A stretch of 64,000 bases of DNA from Gemmatimonadota bacterium (GCA_022822325.1 JAJEBW010000036.1:62001-126000), one strand, 5' to 3'; shown: positions 16,401 to 25,002, counted from the stretch's first letter. Numbers and translations are program-made. Notes: generated from the sequence alone by a model not told the origin.

Positions 16401-17347
16401 AGGATCTGGAGCTCGTCTGCGCCCTGACCGTTTCCCCCGACGGGATCCTCATCGACTTCGACGGCACCTCCCCGCAGTCCCCCTGGGGAATCAACGTTCC
16501 CGTCACCTATACCCGCGCCTACGCCTCCTTCGGCGTGCGCTGCGTGGTCGGATCGGAGATCCCCAACAACGCCGGTTCGCTCAGCGCGATCGAGGTCGTC
16601 GCGCCGCTCGGCTCTCTCCTCAATGCGCCGCCGCCGGCCGCCGTTTCGGCCCGCCATGCGATCGGCCAGATGCTTCCCGACGTCGTGCTGGGCTGTCTGG
16701 GGAAGGCGATGCCGGCCGGTTCGGTGCCCGCCGAGGGCGCCTCCTGCCTCTGGAACCCGGTCATCATGGGGGGACCCGGGCTCACCGGCGCGCACCGCTA
16801 CGAGGACGCTTCGCCCTTTGTCGTCAATCCCTTCCACACCGGGGGAACCGGGGCCAGGCCGGGCAAGGACGGACTGTCGGCGACCGCCTTTCCGTCGGGC
16901 GTTCGCTCCACCCCGGTCGAGATCACCGAAACCGTTGCGCCGCTGATCTTTCGCCGCAAGGAATACATCGTCGATTCGGGCGGTCCGGGCCGCTTCCGGG
17001 GCGGTCTGGGGCAGGTGATGGAGATCGAGCACGCCGATGGCGCTCCCTTCGCCGTATCCAAGATGTTCGAGCGGGTGCGCAACGCCGCGCGCGGACGCGA
17101 GGGCGGCGGGGCGGGGCGGGCGGGGCGGGTGACGGTGCCGGGGGTGGGGCCGCTGCGGGTGAAGGGGCGCGAGATCGTGCCGCCGGGGCGGAGCATCGTC
17201 CTGGAAACGCCGGGAGGCGGGGGACTGGGAGATCCGCGCAGCCGCGACCGCGAAAGAGTGCGCGCCGATGTGGCGGACGGGTTGGTGAGCGCGGAGGCGG
17301 CGCGGGAGGAGTATGGGGCGGAGGGGGGGTCGGGGGACGACGGCTGA
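13424..17347 (+). CDS. fused hydantoinase A/B (5-oxoprolinase-type) protein
   Basis: 1307 residues. The N-terminal half is HyuA-like: AVDIGGTFTDVAL near the start (ATP phosphate-binding loop), VIHGTTLATNAIIERKGA, and a second actin-fold motif SFDMGGTTAKLCMI near residue 290. The C-terminal half is HyuB-like, from about residue 750: LQDQIMWSRLLSVVEEQART, VTNDPWEGTGHLND, and a glycine-rich end PGGGGLGDP. In many bacteria these halves are separate genes; the fused length matches eukaryote-type 5-oxoprolinases (about 1290 residues). A Ser/Pro-rich linker of some 50 residues joins them (about 15290-15430). The likely reaction is ATP-dependent hydrolysis of a cyclic amide such as 5-oxoproline or a hydantoin. 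It is cytosolic. ATG 13424 overlaps the SDR gene. Confidence 0.9.
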   Translation: MTPDPAGPRLAVDIGGTFTDVALEVRGRLVTTKVLTTHAAPERGVLEGVRKVLASAEVAPAEVRLVIHGTTLATNAIIERKGARTALIVTEGHRDALEMAHENRFEQYDIGVDRPPPLVPRRLRLPVAERVDWRGRVLAPLDERAVQGLLPTLDAHAVEAVAVGLIHGYANPAHERRIGEILATERPGLSVTLASDVCPEVREYERLSTACANAYVQPLMARYLTGLAASLRETGLVCPFLLMTSGGGLTTLETAVSAPVRLVESGPAGGAILASHLARELDLGDVLSFDMGGTTAKLCMIDGGEPLHSRTFEVARSYRFKQGSGLPVRIPVIEMVEIGAGGGSIAAVDDLDRILVGPGSAGSEPGPAAYGRGGEEPTVTDADVVLGRIDPEHFAGGSMALDRGRAEAAIGSRVGSKLGLNEAVAALGVSEMVDENMSNAARTHAIEWGKGLAARTVIAFGGSAPIHAARVAEKLELDRVLVPGDAGVGSAVGFLLAPISYEVVRSRYMRLSGFDRELVQGVLAGMKTEAEAVVASGAPGRPTSVRAHAYMRYAGQGHEIGVELPGAVMRGEGDAARALRDAFDRGYEKVYGRTIPGLDVEVLSWTLVVSAPGRQGGMTARKAAPADPPPGGAPSSDGHSSRNGASSSSGSSFPTGPSSLTDPAPEPGGHSDLFVGTGEGYVGAAVHERSGLREGARVAGPALIVEAQTTTVVPPGWRARALPGGHLALERDSRPKPLAARSGAASATDGLGALQDQIMWSRLLSVVEEQARTLVRTAFSTPVREAGDLSAGVFDLRGRMLAQAVTGTPGHVNAMAASVGCFLRDHPASTLREGDVLVTNDPWEGTGHLNDFTVVTPAFLDGRLVALFAATSHIADVGGRGFGADANQVFEEGIRIPIGYLIRRGRLDRTLMRMVRANVRDPDVAQGDLYSLAACNETGCERLVAMMTEFGLDSLDELAEMIVASSRRAMLERIRALEPGSWTHRMTIDGYDQDLELVCALTVSPDGILIDFDGTSPQSPWGINVPVTYTRAYASFGVRCVVGSEIPNNAGSLSAIEVVAPLGSLLNAPPPAAVSARHAIGQMLPDVVLGCLGKAMPAGSVPAEGASCLWNPVIMGGPGLTGAHRYEDASPFVVNPFHTGGTGARPGKDGLSATAFPSGVRSTPVEITETVAPLIFRRKEYIVDSGGPGRFRGGLGQVMEIEHADGAPFAVSKMFERVRNAARGREGGGAGRAGRVTVPGVGPLRVKGREIVPPGRSIVLETPGGGGLGDPRSRDRERVRADVADGLVSAEAAREEYGAEGGSGDDG

Positions 17348-17401
17348 TTCGTTGTTGCTCGAACGGGGCTGCTCGTTCGGGCGGGAAAGTCGCGAGGCCG
17401 G

Positions 17402-18613
17402 TCAGTGGAGCGCGGGATCCGAGAGACGCGCCACGACGACCACCGTGGCTTCGAATTCATCCTTCTGGATGAACGCAATGAGGCCGTTTGGCCCAAACGC
17501 GTCCGGCATCTCGGTTGCGCCAGGCGAAAAAGTCCCGAAGTAGCTCCCTTCCGGCCCGATGACGTCGATGGCCGACGCGTCCCCGAAGGCATCGTCGTCG
17601 CACCGCTGAATCCAGATTCCACCGTTCCATGTCGTACGCATTCCGCAAACCACCGGTACCTCGGGGAAGAAGCGCATGTTGTCGATGGCGTCGAAGATCA
17701 GGTCGCGATACCGGCTGGGCGACAGGCCGTCGAACCAATCGCGTTGTCGTCGTTTCGCTTCGTCTCGCATCGTTCGTGTGATGGCGTGCGGGGAAAGCGG
17801 ACGTCGAATCAGGCGGTCCACGCTTCCGTCCGACCCCACGATCCTGATCAGCCAGGACGACGTATCGGCCACCGCGATTCCACCGCCAGGCAACCGCTCG
17901 AAGTGGGCCTCGGGATACCACCACTCGAACGGACCCGACGTTTCGTAGCCGGAGAACATGAACTCCACTCCGTCGGGGTGAACCTTGTCGCGGGGGCGCC
18001 ATGTCGAGAACAACGGTCGGTGAACGGCCGTGCCACCGACGAGATCCACGATCTCGAAACGACGTGCGGTCTGGGTCTCGGCGAGGGTGAGGAAGCTCTG
18101 GCCGGAAACCGCGCCACGCATTTCGCGGCTCAACCCTCCGGCGTTCCCAAGACGGAACTGATCGACGAAGTCGCCAGCGGCAGAAAAAGCATGATAGACA
18201 CGCCTCTGAGCATCGCCGATGACCAACGTTCCATCTCTTGACACCACCATGTCACGCGTCGATCCGAACTCGCCCGGTCCCTCCCCTTGCCGCCCAAGCC
18301 GACGGACGAGTTCGCCCTCCGAATCCACGACATGGACCACACTCTCGTCGGCGTCGAGCACATAAAGGAGTCCTCGTTCGTCGAAGGCCACTGTCGGGAC
18401 GTACCCCAGCACATCCCAACCGCGCGCGCGCGCTCCACCGATCCGAAATGCATCCCCCAGGACGGAGGCGTCGATGGAAATGTCGCGCTTCGGCAGCTCA
18501 ATGACTTCCTGGGCCCTGAGCGGAGGCGCTGCCACAATCGGACGATGGCCTTCCGGCAGGACCAGGAGCGAGAAGGGCAGCAGAACCAGCGACGAGCGCG
18601 CGGTGGCGGACAT
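17402..18613 (-). CDS. 6-bladed beta-propeller exported protein
   Basis: 403 residues with a signal peptide (SSLVLLPFSLLVLP) and then QEVIELPKRD, the same post-cleavage opening as the three propellers at 35281-39345. Blade motifs include AFDERGLLYVLDADESVVHV and LGRQGEGPGEFGSTRDMVV, and it closes with FGPNGLIAFIQKDEFEATVV. Propellers of this kind resemble PF17170-type proteins; the ligand is unknown, and export suggests a periplasmic or surface role. ATG 18613 lies one base after the stop of the small lipoprotein gene (TGACATG), so the two form an operon. The gene converges with the hydantoinase across a 54-bp gap. Confidence 0.88.
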   Translation of the reverse strand: MSATARSSLVLLPFSLLVLPEGHRPIVAAPPLRAQEVIELPKRDISIDASVLGDAFRIGGARARGWDVLGYVPTVAFDERGLLYVLDADESVVHVVDSEGELVRRLGRQGEGPGEFGSTRDMVVSRDGTLVIGDAQRRVYHAFSAAGDFVDQFRLGNAGGLSREMRGAVSGQSFLTLAETQTARRFEIVDLVGGTAVHRPLFSTWRPRDKVHPDGVEFMFSGYETSGPFEWWYPEAHFERLPGGGIAVADTSSWLIRIVGSDGSVDRLIRRPLSPHAITRTMRDEAKRRQRDWFDGLSPSRYRDLIFDAIDNMRFFPEVPVVCGMRTTWNGGIWIQRCDDDAFGDASAIDVIGPEGSYFGTFSPGATEMPDAFGPNGLIAFIQKDEFEATVVVVARLSDPALH

Positions 18614-18614
18614 G

Positions 18615-19052
18615 TCAAATCTCCGGACACTCCGCATAGACGACCAGCGACTCCAGGTCTTCCCTGATCGCCTGGTACGCGGACTGCGGTTCCACGGGAT
18701 TTTCGTTCTCGACCCAGACCCCGCAGCGCGCACCGCCGGACATCTCGCCTTCGTAGCGGATGCGGCCGGTCGGATGATAGACGGCGAGCTCGCCCTCCCA
18801 GGTGCCGTCCCGCATCGCAGCCTCGAGTTGGCGGCCGCCCTCCTCGCCGCCGAAGTCGTGGAAGACGCGACCGGAGAAGGGAAGGCCGGTGGCCGGATCG
18901 AAGTAGGTGCTGTCGCGCACGACGAGTTCGGTCAGGGGACGGCTTGGCGGCCCGGAGCAGGAAGCGATCGCGAGCGCGGCAAGCGCCAGGACCGCCAGCG
19001 TCGCGGCCACATTCGGCCGCGTGGACCTCCGCGACAACTGCGCGGCCGTCAT
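18615..19052 (-). CDS. small MORN/YwqK-like lipoprotein
   Basis: 145 residues from ATG 19052. The N-terminus is a lipoprotein signal (AATLAVLALAALAIASC). The mature part has the repeating layout of YwqK/MORN-type beta-hairpins: STYFDPATGLPFSGRVFHDF, then GTWEGELAVYHPTGRIRYEG, and GARCGVWVEN. Such repeats bind proteins or lipids but carry no catalytic residues. It has one cysteine pair (GARC and the terminal AECPEI). It is the first gene of a two-gene operon with the propeller, which suggests the two exported proteins work together. No partner has been identified. The longer upstream frame to 19145 would bury the signal peptide, so it was not used. Confidence 0.75.
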   Translation of the reverse strand: MTAAQLSRRSTRPNVAATLAVLALAALAIASCSGPPSRPLTELVVRDSTYFDPATGLPFSGRVFHDFGGEEGGRQLEAAMRDGTWEGELAVYHPTGRIRYEGEMSGGARCGVWVENENPVEPQSAYQAIREDLESLVVYAECPEI

Positions 19053-19157
19053 CGGGAGAGCATCCGAATCGGGCCTGACGCCACACGGCCGGGACCCAAC
19101 CGTGATAGAATTCCCATCCCTCTTGATCCCCCCACCCGAAGACACAAAGATTGCTTC

Positions 19158-19661
19158 ATGGCCATCAATCTAGCCGAAGACTCCGTCCACGCCCTCAATC
19201 GCGCCGCAGCCGCAGCCGCTCGCGAAGACCGGGACGCCACCGGACCGCGCCACATTCTGGTCGGCGTGCTCTCGCAGCGGGATTCCGCGCTTCTGGAGAT
19301 TCTGGAGGAGATGGGACTCGATCCCGACGCGCTTCCCGCCGAACTTCGCGACGCGCCCGAGACCTTCGGGGGACACCTCCCCTTCACCCCCGCCGCCCAC
19401 GAGGTTCTTGCGGCCGCCATCGAAAGCAGCACCGCGGAGGGCTTCCCCGCGACCGACACTCCGCACCTCCTGCTGGGCGTGGTCCGGCGGGGCGACGACG
19501 AGTGCCGTGAGATCCTGGGTGGGTGGGGACTTGCCGCGGATGCGCTCGCGGAGGCGATGGCGGCGAGGGCCAATGAAGACGAAGAGGCCGGCGAAAACGG
19601 AGACGGTCCGGACGGCGATGCCGCCGCTTCGCACTCGGGCTCGGGCTCGGCGGGACCATGA
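19158..19661 (+). CDS. stand-alone Clp N-terminal domain protein
   Basis: 167 residues. The sequence matches the double Clp-N repeat: NLAEDSVHALNRAAAAAARE, GPRHILVGVLSQRDSALLEI, then FTPAAHEVLAAAIESSTAEG and PHLLLGVVRRGDDECREILG. The tail is acidic and disordered (NEDEEAGENGDGPDGDAA). There is no AAA+ module, so it is not ClpA or ClpC itself. Stand-alone Clp-N proteins may act as substrate adaptors or decoys for Clp ATPases; that is family knowledge and untested here. The stop overlaps the esterase start (ATGA), which is odd because the partner is exported. Confidence 0.85.
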   Translation: MAINLAEDSVHALNRAAAAAAREDRDATGPRHILVGVLSQRDSALLEILEEMGLDPDALPAELRDAPETFGGHLPFTPAAHEVLAAAIESSTAEGFPATDTPHLLLGVVRRGDDECREILGGWGLAADALAEAMAARANEDEEAGENGDGPDGDAAASHSGSGSAGP

Positions 19662-21523
19662 TGACCGGCCGCGGCGGCAAGGATGGCGCTACCCGACGAG
19701 GCGTCCGGCCCTTCCCGGCCGGCCTCCGCAGTCCGACGCGACCGGGGATCGCGCTGATCGCGGCGACGCTGGCTGCGTGCAACGCCGAGATGGACGCGAA
19801 CGCACCCACCGACGCTTCGGTTCACACCATCGGCGGCGACCGTCCCGCCTCGCTGACGCTTCCCGCGGACTACGATGGGAGCCGACCCCTGCCCCTGGTC
19901 ATGGTCCTGCACGGATTCACCGGGAATGCGGAGTGGACCGACGAACGCTTCGGGATCTCGCGGCGGATCGATGCCGACGACATCGCGGTCGTCCTGCCGA
20001 ACGGAACGCGCAATCCCGAGGGCCAGTCCTTCTGGAACGCAACCGACTACTGCTGCAACTTCCACGGGAGCGACGTCGACGATGTCGGCTACCTGAATCG
20101 TCTGGTCGAGGATGCGAGCGAGCACCTGACGGTGGATGGCGTCTACCTGGTGGGCCTCTCGAACGGCGGCTTCATGTCGTACCGGATGGCGTGCGAAACG
20201 ATGCCCGGTCTGCGCGCGATCGCGGCCATTGCCGGCACAACCTTCTCCGATCCCGCCCGATGCGAGGACGCCGCCCCGATTTCGGTCCTTCACATCCACG
20301 GCACGGCGGACAGCACCATTCGGTACGGAGGAGGCGAGAGCCGCAGGGGCGCCCGGTATCCTGGCGCGGTCGAAACGGTGCGCCGCTGGGCCCTTCGCGC
20401 GGGGTGCGATCTGGAAGCCGGCGATTCGATGCCCGCCCTGGATCTGCTTGCGGATTTGCCGGACGCCGAAACGGAGGCGATGCGTTACCGGACCGGCTGC
20501 TCGGATGCGCACACGATCGAACTCTGGACGATTCGGGGCGGGCCGCATGTTCCGGACTTCGATCCGGGCGGCTTTGGCGCGCGCGTGGTTCAATGGCTCA
20601 CCGGCGACCGGGCTGCCGGGTCCCTGGCCGAAGACCCCTTCGCGGCCACCCCCGCCGACGGACCGGCGCCCGAGATCGGCCCGGCCCCGGACGACTACCG
20701 TCCCACCGCGGCAGGCGCACCCTCGACCGACATCTGGCTTGGCCGGCTCGAAGAATCCGCGACCGGCGCGCTTGCGGTCCGTGAACTCGCGAATGTCACC
20801 GCCCGCGACGGCTACGACAACCAGCCCACCTTCGATCCCGCGGGCGAGGCGCTCTACTACGCCTCGGCGGTCGATTCCACCCAAACCGAGATCTTCCGCT
20901 ACGGATTCGGGCGGGGAATCGTGGAACAGCTTACGCGAACATCCGGGGCCAGCGAGTTTTCGCCCACGGCGATCCCCGGCCAGGACGCCCTCTCGGCCAT
21001 TCACGAAGAGAGCGGCCTGCAATACCTCTGGCGCTACGGAACCGACGGCGCCGATCTGGGCCCGATCTTCGCGACGGTCGAGCCGGTCGGATACCACGCC
21101 TGGGCCGACGAGCGCACGGCGGTCATCTTCGTGCTGGGAGATCCGCCCACCCTGCAGATCGGCGACGCGCTCACCGGCGCGGTCCGCACGGTGGCCGCCA
21201 ACCCCGGCCGCTCCATCCATCGCATCCCCGGAACCGAATCCGTTTCCTTTGTACGGAAGCTGTCGGAAGAGGAATGGTGGATCGAGAGGCTCGACCCGGA
21301 GACCGGCGAAACCGAGCGCATCACGCAGACGCTTCCCGGGCGAGAGGACTACGCCTGGACGCCCGGCGGCGCGATCCTGATGGGCGACGGCGCTTCGCTG
21401 CGAATGTGGACGGCAAATGCAGACTGGACCGAAGTGGCGACGCCGGCGCCTGGCGATGCCGACATCTCGCGGCTGGCGGTGAGCCCGGACGGTTCCCGCA
21501 TCGCGATGGCGATCGCCCGATGA
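19658..21523 (+). CDS. lipoprotein fusing an LpqC-like esterase to a TolB/WD40-like propeller
   Basis: 621 residues. A lipobox (ALIAATLAAC) gives an anchored protein. Residues about 45-320 form an alpha/beta-hydrolase of the PHB-depolymerase/feruloyl-esterase type: LVMVLHGFTG (oxyanion region), nucleophile motif GLSNGG (Ser about 168), and HIHGTADSTIRYGG plus GPHVPDF for the Asp/His region. From about residue 360 a different domain begins with repeated beta-propeller strands: DNQPTFDPAGEALYYASAVD, YGTDGADLGPIF, and closing RLAVSPDGSRIAMAIAR, as in TolB-type propellers. Esterases of this type are normally about 300 residues and stand alone. The fused propeller may bind the polymer or ester substrate. 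Confidence 0.85.
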   Translation: MMTGRGGKDGATRRGVRPFPAGLRSPTRPGIALIAATLAACNAEMDANAPTDASVHTIGGDRPASLTLPADYDGSRPLPLVMVLHGFTGNAEWTDERFGISRRIDADDIAVVLPNGTRNPEGQSFWNATDYCCNFHGSDVDDVGYLNRLVEDASEHLTVDGVYLVGLSNGGFMSYRMACETMPGLRAIAAIAGTTFSDPARCEDAAPISVLHIHGTADSTIRYGGGESRRGARYPGAVETVRRWALRAGCDLEAGDSMPALDLLADLPDAETEAMRYRTGCSDAHTIELWTIRGGPHVPDFDPGGFGARVVQWLTGDRAAGSLAEDPFAATPADGPAPEIGPAPDDYRPTAAGAPSTDIWLGRLEESATGALAVRELANVTARDGYDNQPTFDPAGEALYYASAVDSTQTEIFRYGFGRGIVEQLTRTSGASEFSPTAIPGQDALSAIHEESGLQYLWRYGTDGADLGPIFATVEPVGYHAWADERTAVIFVLGDPPTLQIGDALTGAVRTVAANPGRSIHRIPGTESVSFVRKLSEEEWWIERLDPETGETERITQTLPGREDYAWTPGGAILMGDGASLRMWTANADWTEVATPAPGDADISRLAVSPDGSRIAMAIAR

Positions 21524-21659
21524 ATGCCCGCGCAACCGTAGCAGGAGCGGGTCGGCCGCGGCGCGCAGCGGGCGAAACGCGGCGGACGAGACGAGCGTTG
21601 CAAGAAACGACAGGGCGGGCCCGCCCCGGCGGGCGTCGCGCAGCGACAGGGAGGCACCG

Positions 21660-21848
21660 ATGACAAACCGGCGACGCGAAATTCGCATTCTGGCCTGGCA
21701 CAGCGCGATCGGTGGAGTCGTGGTTGCGGCGGCGGCAGCTTCCGGCTTCCTCTTCACGCCGAATCTCTGGGCCACCCTGGGCGGACTGGTCATGGGCGCG
21801 TGGGCGGGCCTGGCGATCTACCGGCTGAGGTCCGATTCTCTCTTCTGA
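21660..21848 (+). CDS. small two-helix membrane protein
   Basis: 62 residues, preceded by GGGAGGCACCG. It has a basic N-terminus (TNRRREIRI) and two hydrophobic stretches (GGVVVAAAAASGFLF and WATLGGLVMGAWAGLAIYRL). Positive residues lie at both ends, suggesting both termini face the cytoplasm. I do not recognise a family. It follows the esterase fusion by 136 bp; that gap contains a GC-rich perfect 7-bp inverted repeat (21619-21634) that may end the upstream transcript. The small size and simple composition keep confidence moderate, but the ribosome site is good. Confidence 0.6.
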   Translation: MTNRRREIRILAWHSAIGGVVVAAAAASGFLFTPNLWATLGGLVMGAWAGLAIYRLRSDSLF

Positions 21849-22026
21849 TCGACGCACTCGTCCTTCAACCGCCGTCCACTTCGTGCCACCTCTCGCGCGC
21901 GGCCAACCGCTTCATCCTTCGAGCGCCGCCGCGTTCCCGTCCCTGGCCGCTTCCCCCGATTCGTTATCTTCCTTCCCCCCGCCTTCCCCCCGCCCTTCCC
22001 GCACCTCAACGCCACAGGAGAGTGAC

Positions 22027-22317
22027 ATGCCCGACATCGTGAACTGGTACCTGGAATCGCTCGCCACCTTCTGGAGCTCGGCGCTGCGGATCGGCCTTCC
22101 CCAGATCGTCCTTCTGGTCCTTCTGGCCTGCTGGTTGCGGCGGCGGTGCTGCGAGAAGTCCCGCAGACGGTGCGGCCGGGGCTGGGAGGGTGGAGAGGGC
22201 CGCGGTCGCCGTCCCCGATACCCTGGATGCGGTTGCACTCGCGGTTGTTGCCGGTACGCCGCTCGCCACGAGGAAGCCACCGCCGAAGCGCCCGCCGACG
22301 CCACCGCCGAATCCTGA
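22027..22317 (+). CDS. small membrane protein with Cys/Arg-rich tail
   Basis: 96 residues, with a strong AGGAGAGTGAC site ahead of ATG 22027. The N-terminal half is a plausible single membrane segment with an amphipathic lead (IVNWYLESLATFWSS, then LPQIVLLVLLACWL). The rest is Arg- and Cys-rich, with RRRCCEKSRRRC and GCGCTRGCCRYAARH: eight cysteines after the membrane segment. The cysteine pairs could bind metal or form disulfides, depending on topology. No family was recognised. The tail composition might instead reflect a frameshift into GC-rich noise, so the C-terminus is less secure than the N-terminus. Confidence 0.5.
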   Translation: MPDIVNWYLESLATFWSSALRIGLPQIVLLVLLACWLRRRCCEKSRRRCGRGWEGGEGRGRRPRYPGCGCTRGCCRYAARHEEATAEAPADATAES

Positions 22318-22479
22318 CTCGAATCGCTCCGGCAGGACTCCCCGGGAGTGCCCTGTCTTCCGCCTCGGAGTCATGACCTCTCGGTCGGCTGCCACCGGGA
22401 ACGGGTCCGTCCGCGCCCGCGTCGCATCCGCCTGCCTGTCGGGCCGGTCATGCCGATCCGCCTGGGAGGCCATGGGGGA

Positions 22480-24687
22480 ATGACCGCCCGTCTCCGCTGC
22501 CGCCCCTGTGCCCCCGCGTTCGTCGCCCTCGCGCTGTCCGCCGCCGGGTTGCCGCTCTTCGCACTGAACGGGTCCGCCGCCGCCCAGACCGTGCGGGCCG
22601 TGCGCACCGACCGGCCGCCGACCATCGACGGCATTCTCGACGAGCCCTTCTGGCAGACGATCGAGCCGGTCTCCGACTTCCGCCAGCGCGTTCCCGTCGA
22701 TGGAGCCCCTTCTTCCGAACGGACCGAGCTGCGGGTCGCCTTCGACGATGACAAGCTCTACTTCGCCATCGTCGCCTTCGATTCCGACCCCACCGGCATC
22801 CGCCGCAGCATTCTGCACCGCGAGGGACGAATCGACCAGGACGACAACATCCGCATCGGTCTGGACACCTATCACGACCGCCGCAACGCCTACATCTTCG
22901 AGATCAACCCCCTCGGAACCCAGGGCGACGCGCTCATCACCGACGAGGACATGACCCTCGCCGACTGGAATTGGGAGGGCGTCTACGAGAGCGAGGGCCG
23001 CATCACCGAGGACGGCTGGGTGGTCGAGGCCGCGGTTCCCTTCACCACAATCCGCTTCGCCGACTCGGCTTCCCCCACCATGGGAATCCTCATGGAGCGC
23101 ACCATCCGCCGCAAGAACGAGATGGTGTACTTTCCGCACATCGGCCAGGAGTTCAGCCGCGCGCTCACGCAGGTCTCGCAGTATGCAACGCTGACCGGAC
23201 TGGAGGGACTGCGCCGCGGCCGCTACATGGAGGCCAAGCCCTTCGCGATCGCCGGGCGGTCGGTCGCGGGCGGAACGGAAGGAAGCGACGGCAACACGGA
23301 AACGCTCAACGACCTGGGGCTCGACCTGAAATATTCGGTCACATCCAACCTGACGCTGGACGCGACCCTCAACCCGGACTTCGCGCAGGTGGAGGCCGAC
23401 AATGTGCAGATCAACCTGACGCGCTTTGGTCTCTTCTTTCCGGAGAAGCGCGAGTTTTTCCTGGAGCGGGCGGGATTGTTCGACTTCGGCGACACCGAGG
23501 CCACGCAGATCTTCTTCAGCCGGCGCATCGGGATCGCGAACGACATTGTCGGGGGCGGACGACTGACCGGGCAGGCGGGACCGCTCTCGGTGGGCGCCCT
23601 CAGCCTCTTCACCGACGACGCGACGGGCACCGATGGGCGGATGGTCGCCGGGGGACTGAACTCGGTGCTGCGGCTGCGGGCGGATCCCTTTCCACGAACC
23701 ACGGTCGGGGGGATTCTGACCTCGCTGGAGACCGACGACGGGTCGAACCGGGTGGTGGGGGGCGATCTGGCGATTCGTTTCGCCGGGTCAAGCTTCGTGC
23801 GGGGGTGGGTGGCGAGATCGTCCGGCGATGGGGTGGGGACGAGGGGAGGGGGGGAAGCGACGGCGGGGACACTGGAGGCCGATCTGCGCAACAGTCTGCT
23901 CTCGGTGGGCGCCGGATTCAACCAGGTTCCCGAGAACTTCAATCCCGCGCTCGGTTTTGTGCGCCGACGGGACATGCGCCGCGCTTCGGGTTCGCTGGCG
24001 GCATTCCCCCGCTTCGAACAGAGCCGCTGGGCGCGCCAACTCCTGACCGTTGTTCATGGCGAGCGCATCACCGGTCTGGACGGCGAACCGCAGAGCACAT
24101 TCCTCCTCTCCCGAAACATGCTGACCTTCGAGAGCGGCAACCGCGCAATGGTCTTTCTCACGCGCCGTTCCGAGACGCTCGACGCCCCCGCCCACATTCA
24201 GGGACGGCAAATCCCCGTCGGCAACCATGTCTTCCGTGGTGTCCAGCTCCGGTTCAACACCAACGACAGCCGCGAGTTTTCCGCCCGCGGAGGCCTCGGA
24301 GCGGGGGAATTCTGGAACGGGTCCGGACGCGAACTCTCCATCGGCGGCATGTGGAAGACCGGCCCCTACCTCACGATCAGCGGCGACTACACCCGCAACG
24401 ACATCAACCTCCCCGTCGAGGACGGCGACTTCGCCACGCAACTCTTCGGCATCACGATCCTGGGCGCGGTCAGCCGCTCGCTCTTCGCCAACGCCCTCGT
24501 CCAGTACGACGACGTTTCGAACATGGTGCAAGCCAATGTGCGCATCAACTGGATCCACACCCCCGGCAGCGACCTCTTCGTCGTCTTCGACACCGGCTAC
24601 CTGACGGGCGACCTGCTCGACCCGCGAACCGAGCGCTGGCAAAGGCGGACGGGGGTGGTGAAGGTGACCTATCTGAAAGCGTTTTGA
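22480..24687 (+). CDS. DUF5916 protein with CBM9-like N-terminal domain
   Basis: 735 residues. A signal peptide ends near GSAAAQ. The N-terminal domain (about 35-240) is the carbohydrate-binding-family-9-like module: PPTIDGILDEPFWQTIEPVS, ELRVAFDDDKLYFAIVAFDS, DGWVVEAAVPFTTIRF. The DUF5916 region follows with its hallmark LNPDFAQVEADNVQINLTRF and FPEKREFFLERAGLF, and ends as an amphipathic beta-rich, barrel-like region closing VVKVTYLKAF. The terminal aromatic residue fits an outer-membrane barrel. The function of DUF5916 is unknown. GGAGG lies about 11 bases upstream of ATG 22480. A second, divergent copy is at 57320-59635. Confidence 0.9.
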   Translation: MTARLRCRPCAPAFVALALSAAGLPLFALNGSAAAQTVRAVRTDRPPTIDGILDEPFWQTIEPVSDFRQRVPVDGAPSSERTELRVAFDDDKLYFAIVAFDSDPTGIRRSILHREGRIDQDDNIRIGLDTYHDRRNAYIFEINPLGTQGDALITDEDMTLADWNWEGVYESEGRITEDGWVVEAAVPFTTIRFADSASPTMGILMERTIRRKNEMVYFPHIGQEFSRALTQVSQYATLTGLEGLRRGRYMEAKPFAIAGRSVAGGTEGSDGNTETLNDLGLDLKYSVTSNLTLDATLNPDFAQVEADNVQINLTRFGLFFPEKREFFLERAGLFDFGDTEATQIFFSRRIGIANDIVGGGRLTGQAGPLSVGALSLFTDDATGTDGRMVAGGLNSVLRLRADPFPRTTVGGILTSLETDDGSNRVVGGDLAIRFAGSSFVRGWVARSSGDGVGTRGGGEATAGTLEADLRNSLLSVGAGFNQVPENFNPALGFVRRRDMRRASGSLAAFPRFEQSRWARQLLTVVHGERITGLDGEPQSTFLLSRNMLTFESGNRAMVFLTRRSETLDAPAHIQGRQIPVGNHVFRGVQLRFNTNDSREFSARGGLGAGEFWNGSGRELSIGGMWKTGPYLTISGDYTRNDINLPVEDGDFATQLFGITILGAVSRSLFANALVQYDDVSNMVQANVRINWIHTPGSDLFVVFDTGYLTGDLLDPRTERWQRRTGVVKVTYLKAF

Positions 24688-25002
24688 GGGGGGTCGGGAG
24701 CGAGACGGCCGGATGCCGACCATACTGATTGAGGGGGAGAAATACTGGGCAAGGCGGCATCCCAAGCTTGGCGTCTTGGTGCATTCAGATCGTTGGCAGA
24801 GCGACATGCCCTCCGACAGGGTCCGTCTCCTCGTCGTGTCGGAGCGGCGCCTGGGCACTTTCATGAGAAGAGCCACGCGGGAATTGCAGACGCACGGAGG
24901 AAGCGGGAAGCCATGCCCTGACGGGATGCATACCTTCCCCCTGCGGGTTCAGGGCCGTTCCGAGCCCACGCCCGACGCCACTCCCTCCCCAGGAGACGTG
25001 CC
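24688..25002 (+). other. intergenic stretch with a doubtful small ORF
   Basis: These 315 bases separate DUF5916 from the MBL hydrolase. A frame from ATG 24713 reads MPTILIEGEKYWARRHPKLG and RLLVVSERRLGTFM, which looks protein-like for about 60 residues, then becomes low-complexity and runs into the MBL gene. There is no good ribosome site and no family match, and codon third positions are less GC-rich than in the neighbours. It may be a gene remnant. No promoter was identified. Confidence 0.25.
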
